A program made the translations under genes and the position numbers. Shown here piece by piece: positions 5,925-6,854 of a stretch of 6,854 bases of DNA (within the stretch, counting starts at the first letter, position 1; the number at the start of each line of letters is the position of its first letter). The notes beneath the pieces are model-generated. The model did no database searches and was not told the origin of the DNA. It saw nothing but the letters and a program-made list of their open reading frames with translations. Source of the DNA: an uncultured Clostridia bacterium (GTDB lineage Bacteria > Bacillota > Clostridia > Christensenellales > Aristaeellaceae); assembly GCA_946615785.1 (NCBI GenBank), contig CAMOIA010000086.1, positions 1-6,854 on the forward strand, written 5' to 3'.

Positions 5925-6854
5925 TTATGAAAACTGCGTGGCCAGCGCCATGATGTTTTCCTGGGTCGCGTCTTTGCTGTCTACAAAGCCGGTCACCCGG
6001 CCGTCGCACATGACCATGATCCGGTCGCTCATGCCGATCAGCTCGCTCATTTCGCTGCTGATCATGATAATGCTCTTGCCTTCCTTCGCAAGGTCGGCAA
6101 TGATGCAGTAGATTTCGTACTTGGCGCCGACGTCGATGCCGCGGGTCGGTTCGTCCAGGATCAGCACGTCGGGATTGTTTGCCAGCCACCGTCCCACCAG
6201 CACTTTCTGCTGGTTGCCGCCGGAGAGGCTTTTGATCTGCGTTTTGGAGGACGGTGTTTTGATGTTCATCTTTTTCACGTTTTCCTGCACCAGATTCTCA
6301 ACCTTTTTGCTGTTGATGCAGATGCCGTAATCCAGATACTGGCTCAGGGAGGAAATGGAAATGTTGTCGGCCACGCTCAGAACGCCCAGGATCCCGCTGC
6401 CGCGGCGATCCTCTGTCAGAAGGGCAATGCCCTGGTCGATTGCGTCTTTGGGCCGGTTGATGTTCATTTTTTTCCCTTTGTAAAATACCTCGCCGCTGAC
6501 ATGGCTGCGGATGCCGAAAATGCCCTCCATCAGCTCCGTGCGCTGTGCGCCGACCAGGCCGCCCACGCCCAGAATTTCGCCCTTTCGAAGCTGGAAGCTG
6601 ACGTTGCGGAAGGAACGCGGATTGATGGACGTGAAGTCCTTGACCTCAAAAACGACTTCGCCCGGCTGGTTGTATTTCGGCGGATACAGGTTGGTCAGCT
6701 CGCGGCCCACCATCTGGGTGATGATTCTATCGGTGGTCAGGTCTTTGGCTTCCCAGGTGCCGATGTACTGACCGTCGCGCATGATGGTCACGTCGTCGCT
6801 GATGCGCAGGATCTCATCCATCTTGTGGCTGATGTACACGACAGCTACGTTTTC
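5925..6854 (-). CDS. mglA: Sugar ABC transporter ATPase, MglA-like (5' end outside window)
   Basis: This is the C-terminal 309 residues of a two-domain ATPase of about 500 residues. The reading frame stays open to the window edge, so a GTG at 6837-6839 is an internal Val, not a start. The fragment begins just before the H-loop of the first nucleotide-binding domain (VVYISHKMDEI). The second domain follows, with a degenerate Walker A GLVGAQRT (fragment residues 99-106) lacking the usual GKT, signature LSGGNQQK (210-217), Walker B LILDEP (231-236) followed by TRGIDVGAK, and ISSEM where the H-loop His would be. These departures are normal for the second domain of CUT2 ATPases, and GLVGA-x-RT is closer to MglA than to RbsA. 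It powers the permease encoded next. A binding-protein gene (mglB) would be expected upstream, beyond 6854. Confidence 0.92.
   Translation of the reverse strand, partial: ENVAVVYISHKMDEILRISDDVTIMRDGQYIGTWEAKDLTTDRIITQMVGRELTNLYPPKYNQPGEVVFEVKDFTSINPRSFRNVSFQLRKGEILGVGGLVGAQRTELMEGIFGIRSHVSGEVFYKGKKMNINRPKDAIDQGIALLTEDRRGSGILGVLSVADNISISSLSQYLDYGICINSKKVENLVQENVKKMNIKTPSSKTQIKSLSGGNQQKVLVGRWLANNPDVLILDEPTRGIDVGAKYEIYCIIADLAKEGKSIIMISSEMSELIGMSDRIMVMCDGRVTGFVDSKDATQENIMALATQFS

Noticed and set aside
6145..6590. Degenerate Walker A and missing H-loop His in the second domain of the ATPase, as a sign of a defective gene
   Set aside because: These departures are usual for the second domain of MglA-type ATPases, and the rest of the domain is intact.
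6837..6839. GTG as a start codon for the MglA-like ATPase
   Set aside because: The frame stays open to the window edge and encodes ENVAV immediately before VYISHKMDEI, which is the end of the first nucleotide-binding domain. The true start lies outside the window.

Overview
The window looks like chromosomal DNA of a Gram-positive anaerobe of the Bacillota, most likely a gut or rumen clostridium. The clues are strong AGGAGG-type ribosome binding sites, moderately high G+C coding sequence, Sec signal peptides ending in the ALAEA style seen in Christensenellales-like Clostridia, a fused FeoA-FeoB ferrous iron transporter with a FeoB-associated Cys-rich protein, and an Mgl-type sugar ABC system. 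The taxonomic placement is inference from sequence style only. I see no rRNA, tRNA, CRISPR array, insertion sequence or phage gene.

Layout. (1) Bases 1-1485, plus strand: a short upstream region with a candidate extended -10 promoter, then two small exported proteins. The first carries two bacterial SH3 domains. The second is an acidic protein of unknown function. A rho-independent terminator at about 1442-1485 closes this unit. (2) Bases 1500-4578, plus strand: a ferrous iron uptake operon. It has a promoter overlapped by an inverted repeat, a single-chain FeoA-FeoB fusion (780 aa), a 49-aa FeoB-associated Cys-rich membrane protein, and a 123-aa membrane-anchored protein with a heavy-metal-associated (HMA) domain carrying GMTCENC. 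A perfect 10-bp hairpin terminator at 4545-4578 ends it. (3) Bases 4651-6854, minus strand, converging on the feo operon: the 3' part of an mglA-like sugar ABC ATPase (cut by the window end), an mglC-like permease, and an 81-aa coiled-coil/membrane-anchor protein whose ATG overlaps the permease stop codon.

How the genes work together. FeoA-FeoB would move Fe2+ across the cytoplasmic membrane, powered or gated by its G-protein domain. The two small downstream proteins would place cysteine-rich and HMA metal-binding segments at the inner face of the membrane. The MglA/MglC pair would import a monosaccharide such as galactose or a methyl-galactoside, delivered by a binding protein (MglB) that should be encoded beyond base 6854.

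Most of the window is recognisable housekeeping or transport content. The parts least explained by known families are the membrane-tethered HMA protein in the feo operon, the 26-bp inverted repeat over the feo promoter, the translationally coupled 81-aa protein after mglC, and the internally repeated acidic secreted protein.
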